NCBI GenBank assembly: GCA_019671135.1
Contig: JAHRHY010000015.1
Location: 372,001 to 436,000 of the forward strand
DNA: 64,000 bases
Source of the DNA: Linnemannia hyalina
Lineage: Eukaryota > Mortierellomycota > Mortierellomycetes > Mortierellales > Mortierellaceae
Direction: 5' to 3'
Within the stretch, counting starts at the first letter, position 1. Each line of letters opens with the position of its first letter. Below, piece by piece: positions 1-12,548 of the stretch. The translations under genes were made by a program, and so were the position numbers. The notes under the pieces are model-generated. The model had not been told where the DNA came from, ran no database searches, and saw only the letters and a program-made list of their open reading frames with translations.

Positions 1-356
1 GCAAGCAAAATTAGATATTATTATTGTACAAAAAGAATTGCGTGAAAGGAGATAAACCCGTGGTTGGATAACAAGGATAGCAAATGATGGATGATGCCAC
101 AAAACTGCAACAAGAAAACTAGAAAAAAAATGTCCAAGGCGACCTTTTTGTAAGAAAAGGCCTGGTCTGGTCTTGGATCGTAAGTTGGTCCTTATGCGGC
201 CAAACGTTCAGGTGCTTCGGAACCCCCTCAGGAAATCCCTCTCAATCCCAAACGCGGCCTCTAAACTTCAATAGCTGTTTGATCGATGGTGAGTAGAAAA
301 AATTGTTGTTAATTACTCTACATCTCATAGCTCTGTAGAAAACATTGTCATGTCTC
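1..356. other. 3' flank of the CLIP-170 gene, no gene seen
   Basis: This AT-rich stretch lies downstream of the stop codon of the minus-strand CLIP-170 gene. I see no open frame of useful length and no RNA gene. It probably holds the 3' untranslated region of that gene and the intergenic space to the next gene outside the window. Confidence 0.5.
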
Positions 357-3300
357 TCAGTGCACCTTAAATACATACGTTAGCGATTCGTTGGGACACT
401 CGTCCGTGTAATGGAGCCCAAACTCTTCACAATTCTCGCAATACTATTGTGAAAGAAAACAAGAATGGTGAGAAAAAGCATCATTGACAAACAAAACACG
501 CCAAATCCTTGCAGCCAACAAACAAAATTAAGGAACTTACTGGGCGGTCATCCTCCATCTCGGAAGGAACAGGCGTGCTGCTGATGGACGAGGACGATTC
601 ATACCTCCTCATGTCAGTCTTGTTCGCACTGAACACGGCCTTGCAGCTGATAATGTCGTGGCCTTCGATCTCGCAAATCTCACAAAACAAGACCTCGTCG
701 TCCACCGGCTTTGCCACTGGTGAAGAGGCCTTGAGCGATTGGGTTCGTACAGGCACCGCCAAAGGGGAGTGTTGAGCATCCTGAGGCTGGTGGTTCCTGG
801 ACAGCGTTGAACGACTGGTCGACATATACGGTGAACTGCTTGGCCCGCTGGGTGTCGCCGAAAGCTGCCTCTTCAGGTCCGAGATTTCATGCTGGAGACG
901 ATCAATCTGCTTCTCCTTCCGCTGGACTTCCTCCTCGAGATCGGCCTCGTGGAAGATTTTGCTCTCGATCAACGACTCCAACTCCGTCAACTCCTTGTTC
1001 AACTGGCCAACCTCGTATGCCTTGGTGCGATCCAAATCCACATATCGCTGGCGAAGGTCCCGCATCTCTGAAGCATGGGCTTTGGTCAGCCGGTCCAGCA
1101 GTGCTTGCTTCTCCTTCAAAAGTCCCTCGAGTCGGATGACAGATTGAGACTGTGCGGCTGCTACTGCGAGGCTTTCGACTGTGCTATCCTTGTCTGCTTC
1201 ACTGGGCTCTGAGCTCCCCATCTGATCCAGCTCATCCTTGTCCTCGGTCGCCTCAGATCCAACTTCATTTGCCAGACTCTCCGCGTGAAGACGCTCAACC
1301 TCGTCCATCAGCTTGAGGCACTCAGTTTCGACGTGCTTGTGGGCCTCCATAAGGTTGTCATGCTCCTGCATCAGCTTCTTGTTGACGTTGCCAACAGTGA
1401 CATTCTCGCGGGTCAAGTCATGGACCATGAGCTTCAGATTGGCAATTTCCTCCTCCAGATCCGGCCGCAACGTAGCAGTCTCAAGAGCACCCGACTCGCC
1501 TTCGCTCTTGGTCACAACCTGGGCAGGCGTCGAAATGGCCAAGGCTAAGGCAGCCTCGAGCTCTGAGACCTTGTCGGCCAATTGAGACTTTTCGCCTTGC
1601 GTAGCATTATGCTCCTTCTGGATTGCTGCAATGTCCTTGGCGTGGTCTGAATGGAGTTGCGAGATCCTATCCTCGAGCTCCTTTCTGACCGCTTCCGCTT
1701 CCTGCTTGAAAGAGTCGCGCTGCGCCTGAGCCTCAGTCAACTCGAATCCTGAATCCTCGATCTTGGCATTCATTTGGATGACCTCGAGCTGCATCGCCTC
1801 GCACTGCCCCTTCCACATCTCGACTGTCGACGCAACAGCCTCCAAACTGTCCATCTTCTCCTTCATCTCTGCGACACTCGTTTCGGAGGCCTTCTCGACC
1901 TCAGCGACCTTGGACTCCAAGGCGGAGCGCTCCTTTGAAAACTGGTCCTTTGCTTCAATCCACTGATCTCGAAGCTGTCCGACTTCCGTCTCCAGCGCCT
2001 CCTTGGCCTCGTTCAAATCGATCACAGTCTCCTCTAGCTCGGTCATCTTTAGGAGAAGATCTTCCTCGTTGTTCTCTAGCACGTCAATCTCGGAACGAAG
2101 GCCACCAATGACGGTAATGTCCTCTGCAATCGCCTCCTCCAAACGTCTCTTCTCGTGCTCCCAGACTTTGCGCATACGGTCGACTTCATCGCTCTGAACC
2201 AAGCCTGCAAGGTCTTCCAGCTCCGATTTGAGGCTGATGATCTCCTGCTCCCGCTTCGAGATGGATGCCTCATAATCCTTGGCCTTCTCCTCCAGTGACT
2301 TGATCAGCTTCTCGTTCTTGGCCAAGAGGAACTGTGACTCTTGAAGGTCAGCATCTGCCTGGCGCAGCTTGGTCTCTGCCTCTGTCTCCTTGGTCCGTCG
2401 AATCTCCGCCTCGTGATCCAGTCGAGCTTGCACCTCATGAAGTTGCTCCTCAGAATGGGTCGCGTCTCGTAGAGCCGCCTCCAGCTTGGAACGAAGGGAG
2501 TCTGTCGTCACCTTCAGCACCAACTCCAGATCCTCTAAACGAGCCTGAAGGGCGTCTCGTTCTTCCTCCAGGCGAATTAGCTGCTCGGCCCATTGGGCGG
2601 TGCTTGTGTTGAGCGATTCCTCTGCGGTCCTCACTTTGGCGTCGTCCTCCACGGCCTGAGCCTGAAACTCCTGCAGTTTGATCTCAAGCGTAGAGATCTT
2701 TTCATCTGCATCATGCAAGTGCTTGGTGGCCGTCTCGATCAGTACTTGTTGCTCCTCGCGACCGAGACTATTAACGGAAGATTGTGATTGTTGCTGCTGT
2801 TGCTGTTGCTGTTGCAGAAGATCTTGCACTTTTTCCGTCAAGTCGACCTTCTCTTGGGTAAGGGCTGCTCGTTCCTTCATCCACCTTGCTGCATCCAACC
2901 AAGCCTGCGTCATCTTTTCCGTCATAGATTTGATCTCCTGATCCTTGACCAGCTTTTCCTTCTCCCATTCCTCCTTCATGGAATGAAGCTCCTCGAGTTC
3001 CAGTCCCAGTCGCTCGTCAATGCCTCCTCGACCTAGACTCTTGCTCAGGAAGACACGCTCGTCATAGGAGAGATCTCGCTTTTCGAGTAGCCGTGTCATT
3101 TCCAGTTGGCTCTTAGTCTGGTTCATCTCAGTCTTGAGCATGTTGTTCTCGGCGACGGCCACGCCGAAATCAAGCTGAAGTTGTTGTAGCTTCGTTGCCA
3201 GGTTGCCTTGAGGAGACTCGGCCATTTGAATTAGGGTGGCTTGATCGAGCAGGCTAGGCGGGAGCACCGAGTTGGTGTTGGAGCTGACGCTACCGTTGGT

Positions 3301-4919
3301 ATCGGAATAGTCAGAGGAGCGCGAAGAGAGTCTCCTGGGCGAGCTCATCAGTCGTCCAGGCGTTGGGGAAGTACGAGGTCGACTAGAGACTGAGCCAGAA
3401 GGAGATGTTGTTGGTCCTGACCTGGAGTATGCACTAGCCTTGGTTGCCTGAGTTTTGTTGCCAGGGTGAGACAGGCGTGAGCCCAGACCAGACCTCATAT
3501 TGGACGCAGAGGGTGTCGGTGAGGTTGTTTGAGGACTGGTCGACGTCAATGAGAGGGTTCTGTTCGTTGAAGGGGATCCTGGAGACTCTTGCGCGGCACC
3601 ATTTTGTTGCTGTGCAGACAGGCGTGAGTTGGCAGGTTGGGGCATCACATTACGCTGTTTGAGTTGGTTGGCGGTGACTCCGATATACTTTGATGCTCTG
3701 GAACCAGCAGTAATCCTGGAGGCTGCTTGGGCAGCATGGTCGAGTGTCGGCTGTGGCGGTGGTGTTGGCTGTGCATTCTCGCGGGCAGAGGGTATTTGGG
3801 TGATTGCTGAGGCAGTGGCTGTTGGTGTTGGCGAGAAGGGCAGGAGGAGTTCGGTCTTGACGATCTTGGCCGCTAGGACAAAGATTCCGCAATTTGGACG
3901 ACAGCTGAAATATGACACTCTAAATAAACAAAATAGAAGCAAGTGTCTGCGTCAGCACACATAGACACGCATACTTCCTTTATAATACTGTCATACCACG
4001 TTTTTTTTCTCTCGCCTTGTGTTTACAACGACTAAGTTAGAATAACAGGCCGCACAAAGAAAAATGCTTACCCGGCCACTGTGCCGTCGTTCTTTCCTGT
4101 TGGGGTGTCGAGCTCGATTCCTGCCCAGATTCCAGTCTTGAACTGAGCTGGTCCGACGAAGCGAAGGTATCCTGTCAAGCCCATACTCTCGACTGCTACT
4201 CTGTCGCCGAGCTCGAGGCCCTCGGGCGACACAGGGAGCTTGTTCTGTGCTGGGGATCCAGGGATGGTTGACAAAGCGCCATTGGTGCCTGGGGTTGTGT
4301 TTCTAGCGGTCATTCCTGAAGGGCCAGCCCCCGTCGGCCGCTGAAACCCGGGCTGCTTGGATAAGCGAGGTGTCGAAAGACCAGATGCTGCGCCCGAGGA
4401 GGTGCCTGCTGACTGGCGGAAAGGTGTTGTGGGCGAAGAGGTCGAAGAGGTCGAAGGAGAAGTTAAAGAAGAAGAGGCTGAGAAGGCTTGTTGGAGTGCC
4501 GAGGTGGTGAGGGGGGATATGGCGGAGAAAGCGCCTCCTGCGCTTGAGCTGACGCGTGAGGTGCTGGGGCGTCGTCCCTGGGGAGAACGAACGTATAAAG
4601 GAGAAGCGAGACCGGTGGGCGAGCTTGCCCCGTTTGTGGTTCCTGAAGCTCCTGCTATCCCTGAATCTGATCCTATGGACTCTGTTCGCCTCCGGTTGGC
4701 GCTGGCGATGCCAGGATTGTGCGCTGAGATGGCTTCAGCAAGGAGTGATTGCTGTTCTTGGGTCATGTTCTGAAACGCCTTTGTGGTCGAGGCGGCTGAG
4801 GGTAAGAGAGAGCGGCGCTGGTATGTGCTGCCTGGACCGGGAATGCCTGTGAGGGAGGGAGGTCCCCCTGAGGTGGGCCCCTTTGTCTTTGGACCACCCT
4901 GGGGTGTCTTTAGGGCCAT
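357..4919 (-). CDS. CLIP-170 family microtubule plus-end tracking protein
   Basis: The model has three exons, complement(357..443, 541..3919, 4072..4919), giving 1437 residues. Exon 1 encodes a Ser/Pro/Thr-rich basic N-terminus and the first part of a single CAP-Gly domain (about residues 236-300, with GKNDGTVAG across the intron and GVSYF after it). A long region predicted as coiled coil follows, roughly residues 330-1330, with a short poly-Gln run near 2785-2815. The C-terminus has two zinc knuckles: CEICEIEGHDIISC near the end of exon 2, and CENCEEFGLHYTDEC in the small last exon. CAP-Gly, coiled coil and tandem knuckles are the CLIP-170/Bik1/Tip1 layout. The family binds the EB1-tubulin tail at growing plus ends and recruits dynactin or Lis1. 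Vertebrate CLIP-170 has two CAP-Gly domains, while this protein has one, as in yeasts. The intron donors are GTAAGC and GTAAGT. The dynactin p150 alternative is unlikely because p150 lacks the knuckles. Confidence 0.93.
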
Positions 4920-6460
4920 TGTTGGCGTGTTGTTGGTGTTGTTGTTGATTGTGATGTGAGAGCTGGAATGGAAAAGAGGTAAAGAGGAAAGATGATGAGG
5001 TTAGGGTTAGGGGGGAAGGAGGTCTCGCGTGGCAAGTTTGTGTAATGAAAAAAAATGGGTTAAGGACAGGCGATAAGGTGGGGAAGGGGAAACACCTTGA
5101 AGGAAAGGTAGGGTCGCGATAACAAGAAGAGGGACGTGTCGTGGATTCTTTTTTGACGTCAAGGAGGATGTGTTGCTGGTGAAGAGTGGGGGGTGATGAG
5201 AAAGAAGAGGGGATGGCAGGCAGCAAGACAAGAAGGGATGCTAGTGCCTTTCAATGATAAATTGCAAAGAGCACTGTGTTTTTTTGGGTTATGAGCGTGT
5301 GCGAGCAGACAGCACATGTCACCAGACCGCTGCAGGCCAGAGCTTGATGTAGGTGTATGTGATGGATGTGCATCTGCTGGCATATTAATAAAAACAAGGG
5401 TGGTGAGAGACAAGCAGGAGGCACTGCTATCAAGAGGGAGGCAGGACATGGGATGTGAGGATGTAGTGGAAGAAGAATGAGAGACTGGGAAAAGTGTAGC
5501 CACTGTCTATTATTCGTTGACACGACAGCACTCTGTTGTTGTTGTTATTGGCCGTAGCTTGGCTGTCCGTTCGCCAGATGCACGATGGTAGAGATTAAGC
5601 ACGCACGCGTACATATCTTCTAGGAAGACGAGACTATGGGTGATAGATAGACGAATAGACGGGGAGGAACAAGCCAGGGCAATTGGGATCAAAAGGTTCT
5701 TCCTGTTTTGTATCGTCCGACTCGGACAAGGAACGACAGGTATGCAATAGGTCTGCGCTCACTTCTTTTTAGTATCAATTGATAAAACAATGCCTTTTGC
5801 TTTCGGCGTCGTTGCTGTTGACAATCTGTCGGAATAGACGTCTCGACCCTCTTTGTGGAGAGTGAAAGGACAGGCAGGCTATGGATCGACACCAATTTGA
5901 TGCTACATTCAAAGGGACAAACCGGAGAACGACTGCGTACGAGGGCATGGCCCTCCTTTTACTATCAGTGGCAATTGGCCAATCACTGTCATGTTCCTGG
6001 CTCAGCATTCAAACACACACCCGCACGGCATGTCCCAAATAAGGAAAGGGACTTCCTTCTCCCTTGTTCTGGTACTACACTCACCTCCTGACCCGAGCAC
6101 CTCCTTCAGTCCAGTCTCTTTTTGTTTACTTTGCTTCTTCCCTATGTCAGGTATTGGATAGACTACTCTACTGGCAACCATTGCACTCGCATTCCCAAAC
6201 TTGTTCACTCAAAGTATGAGAGAAGTGAGCTCAAGGGAAAAAAACTTTGCAACTTCAAACTCTATTCCTCTCAAGAGGGCATATGGGCAATGGCGAATGC
6301 GACATTCACAAGCAACAACGAATCACATAAATAACGAACATCATCCCCTCTCTTTCCTTTCTTCCCATCACCATCAACTCACTTCTCTTCACTCTTCTTC
6401 CTTCCATAGGAAACACTCCCCACTCTACCAAACACCAACCAACTCTTACTCTTGTCCATC
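4920..6460. other. Divergent intergenic region between CLIP-170 and ADP/ATP carrier genes
   Basis: These 1.54 kb separate two divergently transcribed genes and must hold both promoters and 5' leaders. Short open frames occur on both strands, but their composition is low-complexity and none has a recognisable domain. The last 150 bases before 6461 are C/T-rich with little A or G, typical of the 5' leader of a highly expressed fungal gene. Confidence 0.6.
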
Positions 6461-7775
6461 ATGAGTCAACAACAACAACAAAAAAGCGCCATCTTCAGCC
6501 AGCGTGTCATGACCGACTTTCTCCTCGTACGATCCATCTCCCTATTCAGCTTGTACTTCTCACTGTCTTTTGAACGTATCACAGATCGGCACCACTGACA
6601 CTCTCGTCCTTTCTTTCATTGCAATGAACCACTTTAGGGAGGAGTCTCTGCCGCCGTCTCCAAAACTCTCACCGTATGTGCTTCATTTCCTTCGCAAATG
6701 TACTTTGAAAACCAACTACATATCGATTTGCCTTTCATTCTAACACCTCTTCTCTTTGCACTTTGAATCAATCTTCTCTCAACAGGCGCCCATTGAACGT
6801 GTCAAGATTCTGATTCAGAACCAGGACGAAATGATCAAGTCAGGTCGCCTCAACAAACCTTACGGAGGCATTGCCGACTGCTTCAAGCGCGTGGCTGCCG
6901 AGGAGGGCGTCAAGGCGTTCTGGAAGGGCAACGGCACCAACGTCATCCGTTACTTCCCCACCCAGGCCCTGAACTTTGCCGTCAGAGACCACTTCAAGCG
7001 CATGTTCAGCTATAAGAAGGAGCGCGACGGATACGCCAAATGGCTCGCCGGCAACTTGGCTTCAGGAGGTATGGCCGGAGGCATCTCGCTGACGATCGTC
7101 TATTCTCTGGACTATGCCCGTACTCGTCTCTCGAGTGACGCCAAAGGCAAGAACGGTGCCGCTCGTCAGTTCAACGGCTTGATTGATGTCTACCGCAAGA
7201 CCATCGCGTCTGACGGTATGGCTGGTCTCTACCGTGGCTTTAACATCTCTCTCGCTGGTATTGTTGTCTACCGCGGCTTGTAAGTTTCAACCCCGTCCTA
7301 CGTAGAATGATACCATTGCCCATGTATCTATTTCATTTAGTCATATTATGTAATGTGGGGAGTATTCACTAACAATGACCATTCTTTCATTCCATGGTGT
7401 TTCATCGACTCTTCTATTTTTCCGAATATTAGGTACTTTGGATTGTATGACTCTATCAAACCCATCTTGCCCAGCTCTCTCCAGGGTTCCTTCATTGCTT
7501 CATTCATTCTTGGCTTTGGTGTGACTAACCTGGCTAGCTTTGTCGCCTATCCCATTGACACTATCCGTCGCCGTATGATGATGACCTCGGGAGAGGCCGT
7601 CAAGTACAAGTCCTCGTTCGATTGCTACAGCCAGATTGTCAAGAAGGAGGGCTACAAGTCCCTTTTCAAGGGTGCTGGAGCCAACGTCCTGCGTGCCGTT
7701 GCTGGCGCTGGTGTTCTCGCTGGATACGATCAGCTGCAGGCCCTTGCCAATAACATGTCCTTTGGCAGTGCCTAA
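6461..7775 (+). CDS. Mitochondrial ADP/ATP carrier
   Basis: There are four exons, join(6461..6526, 6638..6673, 6786..7279, 7433..7775), giving 312 residues. The protein exchanges cytosolic ADP for matrix ATP across the inner mitochondrial membrane. It has the three-repeat mitochondrial carrier layout with PxD/E-x-x-K/R type motifs (PIERVKI in repeat 1, SLDYARTR in repeat 2, PIDTIRRR in repeat 3). RRRMMM, the nucleotide-carrier signature specific to this family, is at about 7567-7584. The short N-terminus has a run of five Gln and no cleavable presequence, as expected for a carrier imported through TIM22. A 36-base microexon (6638..6673) encodes [12 protein letters not shown] between two short introns. 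The length is normal for the family (about 300-320). The start at 6461 is the first ATG after a C/T-rich leader. Confidence 0.97.
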
Positions 7776-8646
7776 ATGCGACGCGTGTTTCATTTTCATG
7801 ACCAATCTCTTCTCTCTCCACTCTCCACTCTCCACTCTCCACTCTCCACTCTCAATCAACAGTTTTCAATTTCAACAAACTCTCCACCCTACAAAAAAAA
7901 AAAGAAACTAGCTACTTTCAGTATCGTCGGACAATAGATGACATTACCTGAATGGTTCTCCACACTTTGTTTGATCGCGGCAGAACAAACAATTAACAAA
8001 TAAAATAAATGACCCCGCAAACAAACTTTCGATGTCCATGCGCACAGGCAACGGACAAGAAACAAGATAAAAAGGAGGTATATTTCATCCAATATTGAAC
8101 CATGCGCATTGAATGTACAGGGGTGGTGGTATACGTGTAATTGATTGCAGTCAATGATACATAGGTGTTGAGTGTGCGAGTCTGGGCGAATGTGAATATG
8201 TGCAACCCCCCTTTGTTTTTACTCCAAAGCAGGCCAAAGATGGGCGTCTGGACGGTCCTTGTATGGCCAAGTTGCTTTAATTTCGTGTGGTGTCTTTTGA
8301 GGCTGCGTGTCCAGTGGATGATTCGCACATGCGGAGTTGTTTCCCTCCCGATCAATATTCGAGTGTAGAAAGGGACTGCTTTCTTTACTGCCCTGGCCCT
8401 TTCCCTTACCCTTCCCATTCATTTTTTTTCTCGCCAATTGCATCTTTGATTGATATCACTTCGTCTTTTCTTTTCCCTTCTTCGTCTTTGCTCACTCGAA
8501 CACACTCCTCTTTCTCTTCTTCTTCTTCCTATTTCTCATACCACCTACTCACCCCTTATGCCATAGCAACATCCTTAACCCGCCTCACTCGCCTCATTCC
8601 ACCTCTACATCTCGTTGTCACTAATACCTGGTATAAAAACAGACCG
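7776..8646. other. Intergenic region between ADP/ATP carrier and NAD kinase
   Basis: This stretch holds the 3' flank of the carrier gene, including a heptamer repeat at 7818-7852, and the promoter of the NAD kinase gene. The last 250 bases are C/T-rich. A TATAAAAA element lies at 8632-8639, only 8 bases before the chosen ATG. If that element positions transcription, the messenger may start downstream of 8647 and translation could begin at a later in-frame ATG around 8714. I see no other gene here. Confidence 0.5.
7818..7852. repeat. Tandem heptamer (CCACTCT) x5
   Basis: There are five perfect copies of a 7-base pyrimidine-rich unit in the 3' flank of the ADP/ATP carrier gene, about 40 bases after the stop codon. 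A period of 7 is not a codon multiple and the repeat is outside the coding region. Confidence 0.95.
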
Positions 8647-11600
8647 ATGGCAGCTCGCGAACAGAAGACAGATGAACACACACCTACTCCATCAAGACAC
8701 ATCGAGCTCGCCATGACCCCCCTCACCCAAGCAGACGCAAACATTATCTACGACACCACTGACTCGACCCTCGTCCAGACCATGGCCATGGTTGCTAACG
8801 CAGGTGCTGACGCAGGTGCCGCTGCAGACGCCGCCTCGGTACGCTCATCAACCTCTTCACGCCACTCTGCTCACTCCCCAGCCTCCCCTCTCTCTCCTTC
8901 CCCCATCGCGTCGTCCTCTTCCTCTTCTTCCACAACACATCGTACCACACACACCCACACGACTGCCACCACAGCAGGAACGACAGCCACGGCATCCTCA
9001 GGAGCAACAATGAACCCTACGCCACCCACCTTTAGCAACCGGCCTCCGTCAAACAGACCCTCGATCGAGATCCCTCAACCCCTGTCTCCTATTACGCTGC
9101 ACCACGCCCTCGACAGCACCTTCCCGTCACCAGTCACCACGCAAAAGCCCTCGGCCACACCCACCAGGATCCTTCCTCGGTCGATCGAGTCCTGTGTTCA
9201 GGATACGTTGGCCAAGGAGCCAAGCCAGCAGTACGGATCTTCATCGTATTCTGGATCTTCATCGTATTCTGGATCGGGATCGAATGGCCAGCGGCGCATC
9301 ATGACCCCAACCAGTCGTTTGGCCGAGACTGCAGTCGGCGTACGAGAAGTCTCCAAGAAAATAGGCAAGTACTCCCCCCATTTCATCTCTTTTTTACTTT
9401 CCTCTCGTCATTTATTTTTGTTGTTGTGCTCACTTCAGAGAGAAAAGAAAGGAAGCAGAAAGAAGGGTTGTGTTTGTGCAAACGCATGAATGCCACCAAA
9501 CCTCCCGCGTGTGCTTGTTGTTTGTCTTTGCATAGCAACGTCTCTTTTTTTTGCCTTCACTCTCTCTCATACTTTACTTTGAGAGCAAATGTAACTGGGC
9601 AAACAATCAAAGAGGAAGAGCGAGTGAAAAAAGTACTGTTGATGCATGCCTGCCCAGATACGGCGCGTGTTTCTTGTCCCTGGACAGACTCATTCATCCC
9701 TTTTTTTCGTCCTACCAAGCAATTTTTGTCGTTTTTTCTTTGTTCCTTGGCATGCGCAATGGACAGCTTACTAACCAACCTTTTGTCTTCTCCTCTTCCT
9801 CAACATTCTTCCTATTAAAAATAACAACGATGACTGTCGCTTTAACCTCCGCAGGACGAGCCAGAGTCAAGTGGGAAACCCCCAAGACGGTTATGATCGT
9901 CACCAAGCCTGGCGACGAGTCGCTTCTAAAGATTACCCGCGAGATTGCCAAATGGATGATAGCTTCCCGCGGACTCACAGTGTACGTTCCAGTGGATCTA
10001 ACATCGCTCTTCCACTTCTTATCCACTTTCCCACCCTCCTCATCCTATGAAATGACATTGAACGACATAAAATGCTCAAGTGTAATAATTGAATGAGTGA
10101 ATGATATGTATTTATCGTTGTCGTTCTCTCCTCCATTGAAATCAATTAATAGATTTGTTGACCAGCAGTTCAAGGAAAACCCAAAGTTCAAATACCCATC
10201 TTTTTTGCAAAGCAAGAAGCATAAGTACGATTATACCCACTCCCTCAAGTTCTGGAACGCCGACCTCTGTGCCGAAGAAGCGCATCTCTTTGATTTCGCA
10301 ATAACTGTGAGTATCACTCTCTGCCCCCTTTCTTGTCTTGATCTGAAAGAGCACACCCGCATTGCCCCTGCTTTCTTTTTGCTTGTGTGTGTATGTGGAG
10401 AATCAACTTTCAATTAACGCCCCCCAATGGCTGTAATTGTACCATTACCCTTTCTCGACTTGATAGCTTGGCGGAGATGGAACAGTGCTCTTCACAAGTT
10501 GGCTTTTCCAGCGGATAGTCCCGCCGATCTTGCCCTTCTCTGCTGGATCTTTGGGCTTTCTGACGCCCTTCCCGACAATCGACTATCAACAAATCCTTAG
10601 CACCTGTTTGGATCATGGAGTTCGAGTCAACCTGAGAATGCGATTCAGCTGCACTATCTATCGGTGCCTTGAGCACAGAGCTGTTGACATGTCCAAAAAG
10701 AAGAAACGGAAGGGATCTCGTCGCAGGAGTAAGAACAACGCACCCGCCCACAATGCAGACGATAGCGACGATAGCGACGCAGACAGGAGGGCTTTACCCA
10801 CAGTCCTCACCACACCGACAGAGACGTTTGAAATCTTGAATGACCTCGGTAAGTAACTTCTTCAACATCACGCTTCTTGCTGGACTTTTGATTAGATGTC
10901 GAATGTGTACATTAACCAGATGGATCTCATGAACACTATCAATAGTTCTTGACCGAGGACCAAGCGCCAACCTCAGTTTGTTGGAGCTTTTTGGCGACGA
11001 GGAACACTTGACAACGGTTCAGGCAGATGGAATTGTCATTTCAACCCCCACTGGATCGACGGCCTACTCTGTAAGTGCACAATTGCTTAGCATTTTAAAA
11101 GGCCTATTTTTTTTTTACTTGGGATATCATTCTGGAACCAAGGTCGAGATATGTCTTAACCTAACTGATGCTTCTGTGTCTGGCTGTATTTTATTTCTGC
11201 TGTTGTATAGCTTGCTGCAGGCGGCCCATTGACTCATCCCGAGATTCCAGCGATTTTAATTTCTCCTATTTGCCCCCATACCCTGAGTTTCCGACCCATG
11301 TTGTTGCCTGATTCAATGGAGCTTCGCATCTGTGTGCCCTTTGATTCGAGATCGACAGCATGGGCTAGTTTCGATGGTCGTGGCCGAGTGGAACTGAAAC
11401 GTACGTTTTTTGTCGTATGCCCATCTCATCTCCTGTCTTTGCTGTAAAAATACGAAACCACTTGGCTAATTATAATTATCTCTTTCTTTCTTGCAGAGGG
11501 TGACCATATCAAGGTCACGGCGAGTGTGTACCCTTTCCCAACAATCTGCTCGAGCACTCAATCTTCAGACTGGTTCCACTCGCTCTCGCGCTGCCTTCGA

Positions 11601-12410
11601 TGGAACGAACGGGAGCGTCAAAAGGGATTCACGGTGGTGGAGCACAGTCGTCCCAAGAGGACTCGACAGGCTTCGTCGTCGATACTTTCGCCTCCTAGTG
11701 GTCGACAAAGCGTAGGACCAGGAGAAGGTCACCAGACACCCACAGCAGGAGTGCCTCCAGGAATCAGCAATCATATTTACATGCAGGGTGGCTCAGCTTC
11801 CAGCCCAAACATTGACAACGCAGCAAACATCCCACCAACTCCACAGCATCAATTCCAGGGACAAGGTCAAGACTTGCATCATGTGAGTGGAAACAGCAGT
11901 GCGAGCAGCTCACGAGTCAGGCTACCTAACCTGAGATCAGGAATGACAAGCCCAGCCATCCGGAGGACGGGCAATGGAGGACAGGCTTCCGAGTATTTTG
12001 ACCACTCACCGCAGGACACGGATACTATGTTGACTTGCTGGGGCACCGATACGAGTGAGAGCGACGAGGACGATGATGACGATAGTGACGTCGGATCTCA
12101 GGAGAAGGAGTGTGCCGAGGATGGCGATGGAGAATGGGAAGAAGGGACGAGTTCAGAGGAGGACGATGACGATGATGATGTTGATAATGCTGCAGCGCAT
12201 CGCGAGGCAGGTCTGAAGGGCGGTGGTAACCTAGATAGAGCGTCGTTGTCGATAACTGATATTACGCACGGATCGGGACCTATCAAGGCGTTGGCAAAAA
12301 AGATGCAGCGGGCTGCTATTGGGTCTAATAGTTCTGCGACGGGTACTGGATCAGGGACCGATGGTACCGAACGCGGCCCTTCGCCCGTAGGCCATCGACC
12401 CTTTTCGTGA
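8647..12410 (+). CDS. NAD kinase (ATP-NAD kinase, Utr1/NADK family)
   Basis: Seven exons, join(8647..9364, 9855..9981, 10153..10306, 10467..10848, 10946..11070, 11211..11400, 11497..12410), give 869 residues. The enzyme phosphorylates NAD+ to NADP+, setting the cell's NADPH supply. Key motifs are GGDGT in LGGDGTVLF (start of exon 4), PTGSTAYS across the exon 5/6 junction, AAGGPLTHP, and the C-terminal fold segment [10 protein letters not shown]. The catalytic core runs from about residue 240 to 620. The N-terminus is Ser/Thr/Pro-rich with a tandem SSYSG repeat. A long C-terminal tail (about 230 residues) is Ser-rich, then strongly acidic (poly-Asp/Glu at about 12060-12190), and is not needed for the fold. 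Intron 1 uses a GC donor (GCAAGT at 9365); it is the only joining I found that keeps the frame. The start is uncertain: ATG 8647 is the first good candidate. Confidence 0.9.
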
Positions 12411-12451
12411 GGTCTTCATGAAATTGTTCCTGAATAAACGTTGATTCGTCC

Positions 12452-12463
12452 CACGTGACGTCA
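12452..12463. promoter_or_regulatory. Overlapping E-box and CRE/ATF palindromes
   Basis: CACGTG (12452-12457) overlaps TGACGTCA (12456-12463) in the 138-bp gap between the NAD kinase stop and the aminotransferase start. Both are perfect consensus palindromes, bound in fungi by bHLH and bZIP (ATF/CREB) factors respectively. The site lies about 85 bases before the aminotransferase ATG, a plausible promoter position. Function is inferred from the sequence only. Confidence 0.5.
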
Positions 12464-12548
12464 TCCAGAAAAAGAAGAAAAGACACGCTTTGAAAGCGTT
12501 TCTCATTTCGTTATCTTTTCCTTCCTCTCTTTTCATTTTTATTTACCC

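Noticed and set aside
8287..8646. Upstream extension of the NAD kinase frame
   Set aside because: The extra residues are Phe/Ser/Leu-rich translation of a C/T-rich leader, and a TATA-like element lies within it. The start was placed at 8647.
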